The notes: generated from the sequence alone by a model not told the origin. 64,000 bases of DNA from Porites lobata (GCA_942486035.1 CALNXK010000014.1:964501-1028500), one strand, 5' to 3'. Positions 11,819-22,778 are shown, numbered from the stretch's first letter. Translations and numbers: made by a program.

Positions 11819-14202
11819 TCTCATGGACAGCCTCTTAAAACAGAGACTCAGCCCACAGCTGGAAAGGATAGTGCAGGAGAAGAACAGAGAGAGGCCCCTG
11901 AAAAAAGAGAAACTAAGACTAAACATTGCCCGTATCACGAAAGAGACGGACACAATCTGCAGGAGTGTAAAGCATTCTCGGCGAAACCCCTGGAAGAACG
12001 TACGGAGTGGATCAAAGACACCCGCCTATGCTTTCGCTGTTTCAGCCCTTACCACGTCGCGAATCAGTGTAACACCCCTGTGCAGTGCGCTATCTGCGGA
12101 GACAAGCGTCACAGCGCCGTACTGCATAACGAGAAGTGGCCACCCTCTAAACCGGAGAATGAAACAGTCAACCAAAAATGTACCGTGCTCTGTGGACCTA
12201 CAGGAGGCGTGTCCTGCAGCAAGACTCTGCTGGTGGATGTCTATAGCCGACGAACCCACACCTCACTAAGCGCGCGTCTATGCTATCGTTGATGAGCAGA
12301 GCAACAGTTCCCTTGTCACTAGCGAACCAGCCGACGACCTTGGAGCGGACGGACGCTTAGAAAAATACTTCTTGTCCACGTGCAACGGCGAAAAGAGGAG
12401 AAGTATGGTCGAAGAGTGGCAGGCATTACAGTACGTTCACTTGGTGGAGCAGAGTTCGCCGTACCGACCCTCACCGAGTGCGATACCATGCCACAAGACA
12501 AGCGCGAAATCCCTACCCCAGACATGGCGAGGAGTTTCCCGCACCTAAAGGCCATAGCGCACAAAATACCTCCCATAAACGAGACAGCTAAGACTCACCT
12601 TTTACTTGGTCGAGACGCGCCGGAGCTTTTAAAAGTCAGGGAGTTCAGAAATGGGAAAAAAAAAGGGGCCCCCTGGGCTCAGCGACTGGCCCTCGGCTGG
12701 ACCATCAGTGGTCAGATGTGCCTTGACTTCGCCAGTGGTCCCGCACACATCCTCACTCGCCTCATCAGCCTGTCCACTGTTACGGAGAAAGAACCGGAGA
12801 CTGGAAGCAGAATTTACGAGCTAGTACCTTGCCCCAACCAGATCAAGGTTACAGACCCCCTCTTTGAGCGTGCCACTGACGACATATTTAGGAAGACACG
12901 AGGTTACAACGAGCCCAGTCTCTCCTGCGAGGACCGTAAGTTTCTGGAGATAATGGATAGAGGTATACACAAGAACTCAAGAGGAAGCTGGGAGATGCCC
13001 ATGCCGTTTCGTAACGAGCGCCAAACTATGCCGAACAATCGAGTTCAAGCTATGCAGCGCTTACAAGGGCTTCTCAAGACATTTGCCGGGAAACCCGAAA
13101 TGAAAGCGGACTATCTGGAGTTTATGGGAAAAATAATCGACAAAGGCCACGCCTCGGCTATCCCAAGTGAAGAAGTTCCGCCTCCTCCCGGCCGTTCCTG
13201 GTACTTACGGCATTTTGCAACTTATCACAATACAAAGCACACCATTCGCATTGTATTTGATACCAGTTGCGAGTTTGAAGGAGTTTCATTGAACAAAGTA
13301 TTTTTTTACCAGGCCCTGACCTGATGAGCAACCTCATTGAGTCCTCATGCGCTTTTCGCAAGGACAATATAGCAGTAATGTGCAACATCGAGCAAATGTT
13401 TCATTCATTCTACGTTGATCCACCACATAGAGACTTCCTTCGCTTCCTAAGGTTCAAGGTAACGATCCGTCAAAGCCCATTATAGAATATCGGATGAATG
13501 TACACTTATTCGGCAATGGACCCAGTCCCGCAGTCGCTACCTCACGGCCTCACGAGAACAGCCATTGACGGCGAGGAGGCCAAAAAGTTCATTTGCCGTA
13601 ACTTTTACGTCAATGATGGCTTGACCTCGCTTTCATCTACTCAAGGAGCGACAGACCTGGTTAAGGGTGCGTAAGCCACCCTAGCCACAGCTAACCTTCG
13701 ACTTCACAAAATAGTTTCTAATTCTGTGGAAGTCATGGAAGCCTTCCCAGCCGAAGATCGAGCAAAAGACGTGCGTGACTTGGATTTACGCCACGACAGC
13801 TTGCCAGCTCAACGTTCGCTCGGGGTATTCTGGGACCTGGAAACAGATGCCTTTACCTTTAAGGTATCTTTGCTGGAGAAGCTGTTCACAAGGAGAGGAG
13901 TATTGTCCATCGTCAACTCTGTGTACAACCTGCTTGGCTTTGCAGTACCTGTTATGCTCGAAGGGAGAAAAATACTGCAGCAGCTTGTCCATATGGGATA
14001 ACGGACAAAGGAGAACAATACCCCCCTAGCCTGGGACGACCCGCTCCCTACTGCGATGATAAATCGGTGGACGCGTTGGAGAGACTCTCTCGTAGAGTTG
14101 CAGAACCTTTCCGTGCCTCGCTGTTACCGCCCTAGAGATTTCTGCAGCGTGACTAGAGCGGAGTTACATGCCTTTTCCGACGCAAGTCATGACGCTATTG
14201 GA
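11819..14202 (+). pseudogene. BEL/Pao fragment, array unit 4, continuing into the complete 3' half
   Basis: Fourth copy of the shared part. A long open stretch, 12,380-13,324, covers the protease-RT linker and the start of RT (PIPFRNERQTMPNN-type region, FDTSCEFEGVSL); it is broken by extra T bases near 13,303. The catalytic box near 13,608 again reads FYVNDGLTS. Unlike units 1-3, this copy does not break in RNase H but continues into the rest of the element. Just before the breakpoint it has two substitutions that units 1-3 share against it, so units 1-3 are closer to one another. Confidence 0.85.
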
Positions 14203-14673
14203 GCCGCAGTCTACCTTTCCCAGTTGAACGAAGCAAACGAGGTGTCTATGGCCCTCGTCTACGGCCAAGCAAGAGTTGCCCTGTTAAATCCGACGAGTAT
14301 ACCGCGTCTAGAACTGTGCGGAGCAGTCTTAGCTGTTCAAGCAGCCCAGAGAGTTATAAAAGAAATCGATCTGAAGATTTCTGACGTGATATACTACACC
14401 GATTCAAAAGTAGTACTTGGCTACATTACCAACGAGAGTCGACGGTTCTATGTGTATGTAGCCAACCGAGTCGAGCTGATTAGGAGCATGTCTACCCCAG
14501 AGCAGTGGAGATATGTGGAGACTGATTTGAACCCAGCAGACCTAGCAATGCGCGGAGTTCCCTCAAGCAAGCTAATAGAACCGAGCTGGCTAGTAGGCCC
14601 GGAATTCCTATGCAAACCAGAGAGAACCCTCCCAACAAATGAAACGTTCGCGCTCGTCGCAAGCGACCCTTAA
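14056..14673 (+). CDS. BEL/Pao RNase H region (unit 4)
   Basis: Open frame of 205 residues covering the RNase H domain of the BEL element. Visible motifs in order: FSDASHDAIGAAVY (first acidic residue), IPRLELCGAVLA (second), YYTDSKVVLGYI (third), NPADLAMRG near the end, then WLVGPEFL. This is the typical BEL/Pao order between RT and integrase. RNase H removes the RNA strand during reverse transcription. The domain looks intact here, whereas units 1-3 retain only its first few residues. Confidence 0.85.
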   Translation: MINRWTRWRDSLVELQNLSVPRCYRPRDFCSVTRAELHAFSDASHDAIGAAVYLSQLNEANEVSMALVYGQARVALLNPTSIPRLELCGAVLAVQAAQRVIKEIDLKISDVIYYTDSKVVLGYITNESRRFYVYVANRVELIRSMSTPEQWRYVETDLNPADLAMRGVPSSKLIEPSWLVGPEFLCKPERTLPTNETFALVASDP

Positions 14674-14895
14674 GTCCGAAAAGCAGTGTTCAGCGCCAGT
14701 GTAAATACGCACGATGAGGAAAACCAGGCCTTGGAGCAGAGAGGTGCAAGAAATTTTCTTCACCTAAATCTCTGCAGCGAGCAGTCGCTAACCTAATTGT
14801 CATTTATCAGGGAATTCAAACAGCGGAGAGACGTTAAAGCAGAAAGAGTTAACCTCAGGAGTAAAGCGCATAATACACAAGGCAAACTCAGACCC

Positions 14896-15819
14896 CAGGG
14901 TTCGAAATTTACTTTTATGTCCAGTTGCCCCTGGGGCAACCACAAGACTTGGTTTGGTTGCCCATAGAATATTTTGGTTGTCCAAGCTCTTGCCCCAGTT
15001 CAAGCCAAGAAACTAATACAGCTAGCTGTCTTATGCACCTCACTTATTTCATGTTTTTTGATCCCATCAAGACGAAAACTGTTGTTACCTTTTTCGCTCC
15101 TAAAGGCAGATTTATCTTTCGAAAACTGTCTGCAATAACTGCAAAACATAGCGTTTTCTTTCTCGTCAAATTTCAGCCAGGGTCTTCTAGTCTTCCACGT
15201 CTCTTGAAATGTACGACACCTTTTTCTTGAACTTTCTTGCGCCTTGCCTAATTCTGCTGTAGATTTTGCGACACCCGTCGCCGTAGCATTGCTTTGATCA
15301 TCATCTTTCTTCGTGGCTTCCAAATTGTTGTTATCGCCAACGGCCTTCACTTTCTCACGGCCGAAGTAGCGGAAGAGGCTCATGTTAACTAACATGATAC
15401 CGGTAATAATAAGACGAATGGTAAATTGCAATCGTCGAAACAAACATGGCGGCATCACGGAGCGAATCTCACTAGTGCATCATGGACTGTGTTTACTGGT
15501 ACCAACCGCTGATTAAAGCACAACAGGCTCATTCAAATAAGAATGTTGTGCAAAAACGAACTTCGGTTTTCAACGGTAGAGTACATGATACTTTAGTATT
15601 TCTTCCACGTTTTTTTTTTTCCACTAACTTAGTTTAGGTATCGCTTACTCTCCAAAGACAACAAGCTGTTATATTTATTCAAATCTATCAAGTCTTCATT
15701 ATGGATTAGTGCCACGACAGATTGGGTTGCCCAAGGGGCAACCACTTAGCACAATTTGGTTGCCCCATCGTAATTTTGGTTGTCCGGGACAACCGGATAA
15801 CTGTTAATTTCGAACCCTG
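14896..15819. mobile_element. hAT-like deletion element nested in the BEL element
   Basis: The left end, CAGGGTTCGAAATT at 14,896, is matched by the inverted right end AATTTCGAACCCTG ending at 15,819. The 5-base sequence GACCC flanks both ends (14,891-14,895 and 15,820-15,824), which fits a 5-bp target duplication. Inside are short GGGGCAACC-type subterminal repeats near both ends and one minus-strand reading frame encoding a hAT-type zinc-finger amino end. At 924 bp it lacks the transposase catalytic domain, so it is a non-autonomous deletion derivative. It separates the BEL RNase H from its integrase. Confidence 0.75.
15000..15383 (-). pseudogene. Amino-terminal zinc-finger part of a hAT-family transposase
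   Basis: From a start that reads MSLFRYFGRE, a charged linker leads to a TTF/BED-like zinc finger. Its order is FQETWKTRRPWLKFDEKE, then MFCSYCRQF, then RLDGIKKHEISEVH: Cys-x2-Cys followed by spaced His residues. This resembles the N-terminus of ZNF862/KRBA2-type hAT transposases. The frame stops after SFLA with no DDE or dimerisation domain, so only the DNA-binding part survives. An upstream Met at 15,458 is possible, but MSLFRYF looks like the normal family start. Confidence 0.65.
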
Positions 15820-15839
15820 GACCCCCGACAGTCGAGGAA

Positions 15840-17211
15840 TGGGATCAGGCCCTGCACGTTATAATCAGCAGCGCGCAGAGAGAAGCGTTCAGTGGGTTGT
15901 TAAGCGACACCAGAAAAGAATCCGAGCTACCAAGAGAAATCCAAAGTAGCGCCAAAAAGGCTCTCAAAGGCTCGCAGCTGTACCGTCTCGATCTGTTTCT
16001 AGACAGCCACGGGATCCTCCGCGTCGGAGGCAGATTAAGTAGAGCACAGATGGAGTATAATGAGAAACACCCGATCGTACTACCGAAGTGTCACTATGTC
16101 TCACAGCTAATAGCTAAACACTATCATCATGAAGTACACCACCAAGGGAGACAGATTACAGGAGGTGCAATTAGACAAGCAGGTTTCTGGTTTATTGAAG
16201 GCCAATGACGTAGTCACGAAGGTCATCGGAGCTTGCGTCCTATGTAAGAAGCTGAGAGGACCACACCTAGAACAGCGTATGGCCGACCTCCCGCTAGATA
16301 GAACTGAAGTCTGTCCCCCCTTTACCAATGTAGGATTTGATGTCTTTGGCCCCTGGGCGGTGCAAACACGTAAGACTAGAGGAGGAGGAGTAAACGCCAA
16401 GCCTTGGGGCCTAGTGTTCACTTGCCTAAGCAGCAGAGCCATTCACATCGAAGTCTTAGAAGCTATGGACTCCAGTGCCTTCATCTGTGCATTGAGGAGG
16501 TTCTTCGCACTACAAGGCCATGCTAAACTCCTCAGATGCGATCGGGGTACAAATTTGGTTGGAGCTAAGATGGAGCTTGACGCAGCAGCACCCGAGTTAG
16601 ACGAGAAGAAAGTGGAGAAGTTCGTAATGGAGTGCGGTTGCAAGTGGGAGTTTAACCCTCTCCATGCATCACACTTTGGCGGTGTGTGGGAGAGGCAGAT
16701 TAATACGATTCCCCGTGTACTGGATGCCATGTTCACTGAGTTAGGTCAGAGTCAGCTTACACACGAATTGCTGGCGACTCTGATGGCCGAAGTTGTAGCC
16801 ATTGTGAACACCAGGCCGATAGCAGCGCTGCCGTCCGACACCGATGACCCGCAGCCTCTATCCCCTGCAATGTTACTCACTATGAAGACACGCCCAGCCT
16901 CACCCCCTCCAGGCCACTTCATGCGGACAGATATCTACGCGCGCCGTCGATGCAGAGGAGTCCAGTTCCTTGCGGAACAATTTTGGACCAGGTGGAGGAG
17001 AGAGTACTTGCAGAGCTTACAGCCGCGACAAAAGTGGACGGAGACGCGGCGAGACCTGTGCGTAGGAGATATCGTTCTTCTGCGAGACGCATCACAACAC
17101 CGTAACAATTGGCCACTGGGACGAGTGTCGGAAGTCCTGAGGAGCGACGATGGTAGAGTTAGGAAAGTCAGTAAACGTTGTCAGAGACGGAGAAAGGAAA
17201 ACCTACCTTAG
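15840..17211 (+). pseudogene. BEL/Pao integrase (unit 4)
   Basis: Two overlapping frames. 15,897-16,208 has the N-terminal zinc-binding region (HHEVHHQGR, then GFWFIEGQ). 16,129-17,211 has CVLCKK, then the catalytic core: FDVFGPW with the first Asp, CDRGTNL with the second Asp, and HFGGVWERQI with the Glu, followed by INTRPI and a C-terminal WPLGRV-type DUF5641 region. The break near 16,195 is a single frameshift. The core residues are present, so the integrase was functional until recently by sequence. The hAT element sits just upstream. Confidence 0.85.
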
Positions 17212-17317
17212 ACCAATTAAGGAGCTTGTTCTACTCCTGACCGACACAGCTGATCCAGACCAGCAGTAAACGCCAAGACAATATGAGTAGCAAGGATAAG
17301 AATCCTTGGGCGAGGGG

Positions 17318-17904
17318 TGTGATGAACAATGAACATTTAATCAGAGAGAACTTGATTACGTAATTAAGCTTAGTTTTGTTTTGATTTAAATAAGATACGT
17401 TTCTGTTCTGTTTCATTTATTGAGTTTCTACGCCCCTATTTTCTTGTACTATTGTTCACAGTTTGAATCAATTACGTAGCTAGCCATTCCTGTTTTCTAA
17501 CCGGTTTTACAACTGTACACGTGAATTGTACCCTTATCAGAGAACGCCCCTTTAGTTTTTGTGGAGTTGGAGTTAGGAGATCTCCGGAGCAACATCGGAC
17601 TTTTCAGAGCAGTTTTATCTTTTTCGGAGTTAGTAACGTCAGAGTTTCTCTAGCCCTTAAGACAGGATCAGAATTGAGTTTCAGCTTATTGTATTTAGTT
17701 TTCGTTTTCCTTTCAATTTTGCTTCTTTGGCAATTAGTCTTAGCCCCTTTTTTGATCTTGTACAATGTAATTTCCCCTTTTAGTTTTCACCGCATGTGTA
17801 CAATAATTCAGACGAGCTGGCGATCGTATTAAATGCTGTTGAGTAGACTTGTGCTGTTAAATTCTATACTGTGGTTGACACTTCCCGATCTCCAGTGCAC
17901 AACA
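17318..17904 (+). mobile_element. Putative 3' LTR of the first BEL/Pao element
   Basis: The integrase is followed by a purine-rich stretch (GGGCGAGGGG at 17,308-17,317), the expected primer for plus-strand synthesis. The next base begins TGTGATGAAC and the region ends at CACAACA near 17,904, so it has TG...CA borders. No second LTR is in the window, because the 5' end of this element is missing in every array unit, so the borders rest only on these signals. Confidence 0.4.
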
Positions 17905-17929
17905 TCCCGTGTCCGCTGCACTGGGTACG

Positions 17930-18895
17930 TGACAGATGTGGTGTATAAAAAAAATAATAGAATGGTTTGCACACACCCAGATTTATTGGCAAGAATTTGT
18001 AAACTTGTCGAACGCAAAAAATTCGGCCTGATTTGTTTTCCAAGAATTTGTTTTCCACGCCTTATTTACTGTGATCAAGAACCATTATTGCTCTTAAATG
18101 TGACCGAAAACTATTTTTTGGGTGTACATATCAGGCTATATCAACTCGATACAAGATTTGTTTCACTCCAAAATCACTTAGCTTTTCCCTCAAAAGTCAC
18201 ATGAATGTGCCCTTAAGTTAACCCATTCGCTCCTGGAGATTTTGCCGAAAAACGCCTTTTGAAGCTAGTCGAGTGGTTTTCTGGTCACTGTCGCGCTATA
18301 AAGAGCTAAAACTTACCACAAACCGGTTTACAGGTCGTACACTTGGCGGCCTTCTGATCCAGATGTAAAATATCAGCTTGCGAAGTTCGGGCATTCGAAG
18401 AAAGCAAAATTTCGCTTTCTCTCCTCCCTTCTTTTTTCGCTTTTCTTGCCTCATTTTTTTTCTCTTGCTGGGCATTTAGTAGGCTTCATTTTGGTGGGAA
18501 GAGTTTTTACGAAAGCTTTTAGGATCTTAGGATTAGGTGAAAGGAAAGGTAGGTGGGTGATGGAACAAGATTTTCATGGAGATTTTCAGGTCCTTGTCAC
18601 GTGGTTTTTTGCTTCTTTCTCCGGTGTCCTTGACTGAATTGTGCTCATTCTGGTATGGTTTGAAAGATCTCTTCACTCTGCACAAGTTAGCGAAGAAAGT
18701 TGTCCTTGACCGTTAAAACTGATGACGTCACAAAGGGTAGAAAGGACCTGGATCCGCACGGGCGGTTACGGGCGGTTCAGGGGCGAATGGGTTAACTGAT
18801 TTGTGGAATACAAAATTATTGTTTGATTTAAGTTATAAATTTATCAATGGGAGCTTTGCTTTTAGCTGTCGCTAAATCTATATATTAGTAAAGTA
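17930..18895 (+). repeat. Dispersed repeat, copy A, split by a MITE
   Basis: The stretch from about 17,930 (GATGTGGTGTATAAA) to 18,217 and from 18,796 to about 18,895 matches, in reverse complement, the sequence at 52,165-52,600. Shared blocks include TTATTGGCAAGA, AACTTGTCGAACGCAAA, TTTTTGGGTGTACATAT and CTAAATCTATATATTA. A reading frame of about 120 residues covers part of it but is not conserved in the other copy, so I do not call a gene. The family is unknown to me. Confidence 0.75.
18222..18791. mobile_element. piggyBac-like MITE with TTAA target duplication
   Basis: 570 bp flanked by TTAA on both sides (18,218-18,221 and 18,792-18,795). Ends are inverted: CCCATTCGCTCCTGGA on the left against CCCATTCGCCCCTGAA read from the right, 14 of 16 matching. 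TTAA targets and CCC-starting ends are typical of piggyBac. It has no transposase. The related repeat at 52,263 has a single TTAA at the same place, which confirms the insertion boundaries. Confidence 0.85.
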
Positions 18896-19169
18896 ATAAA
18901 GTCTATTTACACACTTACAGTTTGTATATATCAGGCCATTTTAAGCAAGTGAAAGGATAAGAATAAATTGTTACGAAATTGAGCCACATATAACAACAAA
19001 AACTGTTTTGCTTTAATCTTCTATGAGTTTAGTATCTTGACCAAAAGTAGCCCCAGGTAACTTTTGGAACAGTCAATCAAATCTGTAATAATTTGCTTGT
19101 AATCAAGCAACATTACACGACAGTAATGTATTTCCGTAAATAATAGTCACTCCTCCATTTAATGAATTA

Positions 19170-19322
19170 GTAATGGTAACAGGACTGAGTGGAGTCCAAT
19201 TCAGTCTGTAATCATACGAGTGAGTAACAAAATTGGACGACTGAGTAGCAGGAGTCCAATTTGTTTCATCGCGAGTAGGATTACGGTCCAAACTGGACGA
19301 CATGAAGTTCTGTTACCAATTA
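19170..19322. mobile_element. Short fold-back element (MITE)
   Basis: About 150 bp that folds on itself. The left arm TAATGGTAACAGGACTGAG matches, with changes, the inverse of the right arm ending CTGTTACCAATTA. Inner blocks GGAGTCCAATT and GTAATCATAC pair with TTACGGTCCAAACTGGAC and GAGTAGGATTAC. No coding sequence. I believe I have seen this palindrome in other coral sequence, but cannot verify that here. Confidence 0.6.
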
Positions 19323-20531
19323 ATCACAATTTTAACAAAATTTGTGATGTATTACGCTCTTTTTTAAAATCTTTAGAGAAAAAACTTCGTCGTTTTGATC
19401 CAAATTATCATTCATACCATGACCTTGAGCATGGCACTGGTTGCAATAACATTAAGTAATGATCCGGGTAAGGTGGATAGCAATTTCTTTTGTTATGCGG
19501 CACGGTGCTTTCTCCACATAGAAATGCTCTCATTTTTACACAGAGAATGCATAAACCTACAGGAAGGCCGTTTATGCAATAAAATGCATTTACACTCCAC
19601 TTGGAAAGGGTGTTTTTTGTTTTAAAAGATTTTGACCAATCACAAGAGTTGAAAACAATAGCCAAGAAAAGTTTACAATTTTACATGTTCCCCACATAGG
19701 ATGTTTTTGTTATTCAAACTGAGACCAGATTTTGTTATTTGGAAGATGGTTGGAAAGTAAGGATGAATATATATGTACCGCTTTATGAAGTTTTGTTAAC
19801 TTTTGCTGTTTAAGCCAATCGGAAGTAAGTAAAGACAAAAGAAAAGTTAGCACCTTTTTTGCATTCCAACATGTTCGTTGCTGTTGTTGCTATCGTTCTT
19901 ATCTGGACCGTTTCTTAAATAACATGTTTATCAATGCCACCTTTTACATATGTACCTGTATTTTCCACTGTTGCAATGGGAGCTACAGGGTTCACACTTT
20001 CAACATCATTTACACCAGCAGCATAATGTACACATTGACTTTCAACTTGGGAATGACATTCTGCAAAGAAAGAAAAGAAAATTTAATACCTACCTAAATT
20101 AAGTTTTTACGACGTTGTATGATGGGAAAAAATAGAGTCGGATAGAAAGTGAAGGTACGGCTTTGAGCGCGTGCTAGCTTTCGTCACCATTCACTTATAG
20201 GCAAATAGTAAATGGGTAATTCACCAATCAGAGCGCATGCTTTACTTTTGTCATGTTATAATAAAAAAATATGTTAGAATAAAAACGTTCTATTCATCTC
20301 AGTCAATGAAAGTAATTTAAACATCAATAAACATGTTAACAAGAAGCAGAAGGAAACAACCTTCAAGTAGACATTTCTTTTTGTGGGGGAGAGGGGACAT
20401 ATAGAGATAATTAGCACAAGACATGATCTCAGGCTAAAGAAAACAGGAAGACATAACGGTAAAACAGGAAGATTACATTCCGTATCAGGAAGCTAACCGA
20501 AAAGGGTTAATCCTATCAAAACGGTATAAAG
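19323..20531. other. AT-rich stretch without recognised genes
   Basis: Between the fold-back element and the second BEL element. Short open frames (for example 19,395-19,625) show no recognisable motif. The 5' LTR expected before the second BEL gag is not seen here: nothing resembles the putative 3' LTR at 26,961. Confidence 0.5.
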
Positions 20532-22346
20532 TTGAACTATTTCAAGAATAAAAGGTCACGTTTTACGGGAATACTGAGAAAAACACTGTTGCTTCGGGGA
20601 AATTGTAATGAATCATCAAAGTGGAAGCAAGAGCTTAGTAAGGCACAGGTTCTGTGGAATGAATTTGTGGATGCATATAATGACATTTTGGAAACAGTTC
20701 AAGACGATGAGTTAGCAAAGGTCAGGAACATCTGGGAGCAAGTTTGTGGTGAGTGGTCTGATTTTGAAAGGGATGTGAGGGATGAGATTAAGTATTTGGA
20801 ACAAACAGTTTTGGAGTCTAATTCTGTCATTTCTAAGAGTTCAAAGAGGAGTAAAACAACCAAAAGTGTCAAGTCAAAATCAAGTTCAGACAGTGTACTT
20901 TCAACTAATAAAGTAGATAAATATAAGCTTCTAGCCTATGTGGAACAAGAAAAGGCCCTAGAAATAAAAAGGTTAAAACAGGAGCAGAAACTGGAAGAAT
21001 TCAAACTTATGAGGGAACTTGAACTTAGTAGAGCCAAGTTAAGTGTATGCAAAGAGATTGATAATGAGCAAACACCCTCCCTTGAAGAAGATCTAGTAAA
21101 TCTTCCTAGGGAGAGTAAAGGCGAAGGAGTGAAAAGACTCTTGCAATCTCTAACAGTAACTACCTGTGCAAATGAGGCTAATACATCAGTTCAGTCCCAA
21201 GTACATGTATCCCAAACACCTGTTTTGACAACAACATCCACACCAAAGACTACAACATGTGGTTTGCGGGCTTCTGCTCCATCATTCTCACCGGGAGCCG
21301 TAACACAGTCAGTATTTACTGTTCGTCATTTTGAACCTGAAGTTGGTCTTCCCATTCAAACAGAAGCAGCTTGTACAAAAGCTTTCTCGTCGGCAAAAAC
21401 TGATCCTGTTGTAAGTAACTCCATAAGTGCTCCATCACCAATTATGTCAACAGTTACGAATTCCCCTTCAAGTTACCAGTTTGTTCATCCTCAAGGTCAA
21501 GTTAACTCCTTCTGTGAAGGGTGGGAAAAGATTGCTCCATCATTATGAAGGTGTATGGACAAGTTAACAGAAGGTAACTTAGAACAAAGTACTGTGAGCA
21601 AAGAACTGTTTGTTTCTGGACAACTTCCAAAACTGACCATTCCAGTATTTGATGGAGACCCCCTGCAATATCCTGTGTGGAAGAGTGCCTTTAATGCTCT
21701 AGTAGACTCTAGACCACTAGCAGCAGACATCAAGCTGAATATGTTCAATCAGTATGTAACTGGAAAGCCAAAGCAAGTTGTGGAACATTATCTTCTGATT
21801 GGGACAGAAGATGCTTATCAGAAAGCTAGGTCTGTATTGCAGGAAAGGTATGGAAACTGTAATGTTGTGAGTACAGCATTTATTAACAAGTTGAAGAAGT
21901 GGCCTAAGATAGGACCCAAGGATGCCAGTGCCTTAAGGGAGTTCTCAGACATGTTAGACAAGGTATTGGCAGCAAAGAACACCATTCCAGGTCTTTCTGT
22001 ACTGGACTATGCAAAGGAGAATGTAAAGTTACTATCAAAGTTACTCTACTACCTTGAAACCAAGTGGAGAGATGCAATTAAACAATGGAGACATACCCAT
22101 GGTGAAGCCAGTTACCCTACCTTTGTTAAGTTTGCAGATTTCATCAGAGAAGCAGCAGAAAAGGCAAACATCCCAGAGTTAGAGGGCCTCGCTACATCAA
22201 GTAGTCCAAGATTTAACAGAAATCCGAAGCTAAAACCAGATAATGAGAAGGGTAGTTCTCTTTCTACAGCAGCTAAGGGTGGTGGTAACAGTAATCAGAC
22301 CCCACTACTTCTAGTAAATAAAAGGACCCTGGTCCAAATGGTTTGA
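20532..22346 (+). pseudogene. Second BEL/Pao element: gag
   Basis: Two open stretches in the same frame are separated by one TGA at 21,546. The first (20,532-21,548) has charged coiled-coil sequence (KWKQELSKAQVLWNEFVDAY; later KALEIKRLKQEQKLEEF) and a Ser/Thr-rich linker. The second (21,555-22,346) is the DUF1759-type gag core: LPKLTIPVFDGDPLQYPVWKSAF, QVVEHYLL, ALREFSDMLDKVL. Gag forms the particle that packages element RNA. This family differs clearly from the array BEL in sequence. Confidence 0.8.
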
Positions 22347-22778
22347 CGAAGTGTCTGTTTTGTGGTGCAAAGCACAAGTTAGATGATTGCGCTGATTTCT
22401 GTAGAAAGCCTTTCAGTGAAAGGAGAGACTTCTTCCGCGAACGTTTATGTATGGGTTGTGCAGCCAGTAAGAGTCATCAGGTAGCGAACTGCAAGGAGAG
22501 GTTGAAATGCAAAATGAAATCATGCTCAGGAACACATCCCACATGCCTTCACAAGGAACTAACACAAAACAATGCTGCCATCTCAAATTGTATGTGTATG
22601 TCTAATTCCTGAACAAAGCGGTGGATTTGATCACACCATAACAGTAACAGTGTGGGTCAGGCCAGTGGGAGAGCCAGAGAAGGAAATCTTGCAGTATGCA
22701 GTCCTCGACGGTCATTCAAATGTCAGTTTTGTATCTGAGACTCTTGACAACAATGCAGCAGCAAAATGCCCGTGTTAA
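22343..22778 (+). pseudogene. Second BEL/Pao element: zinc knuckles and protease
   Basis: After a frameshift near 22,335 the frame gives zinc-binding pairs CLFCGAKHKLDDCADF and CMGCAASKSHQVANC, then CKMKSCSGTHPTCLH. A further frame change leads to ITVTVWVRP and the DUF1758-type aspartic protease stretch YAVLDGHSNVSFVSE. The linker from protease to RT is shorter than usual, which suggests an internal deletion near 22,770. Confidence 0.7.

Larger units (their letters stand above)
1..14202. repeat. Tandem array of a ~3.84-kb chimeric unit, about 3.7 copies
   Basis: The sequence at position 1 recurs at 3,847, 7,687 and 11,530, giving periods of 3,846, 3,840 and 3,843 bases. Copies are almost identical over their full length. 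Each unit joins a BEL/Pao fragment (zinc knuckle to the start of RNase H) to about 1.45 kb of unrelated DNA. Units 1-3 all break at the same point in RNase H (2,677, 6,521, 10,365) and jump to the unrelated segment; unit 4 instead continues into the normal end of the element at 14,202. This is the pattern of repeated tandem duplication of a segment that spanned the left edge of an old, 5'-truncated BEL copy. The array runs off the left edge, so the true copy number is unknown. An assembly error is possible but would have to recur three times. Confidence 0.95.

Noticed and set aside
1..14202. Tandem array read as a CRISPR-like or satellite repeat
   Set aside because: Units are 3.84 kb with coding content and no spacer structure, in eukaryotic DNA.
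17833..18204. Open frame of 123 residues that could be a small gene
   Set aside because: It lies mostly within a dispersed repeat, and the inverted copy at 52 kb does not keep the frame.
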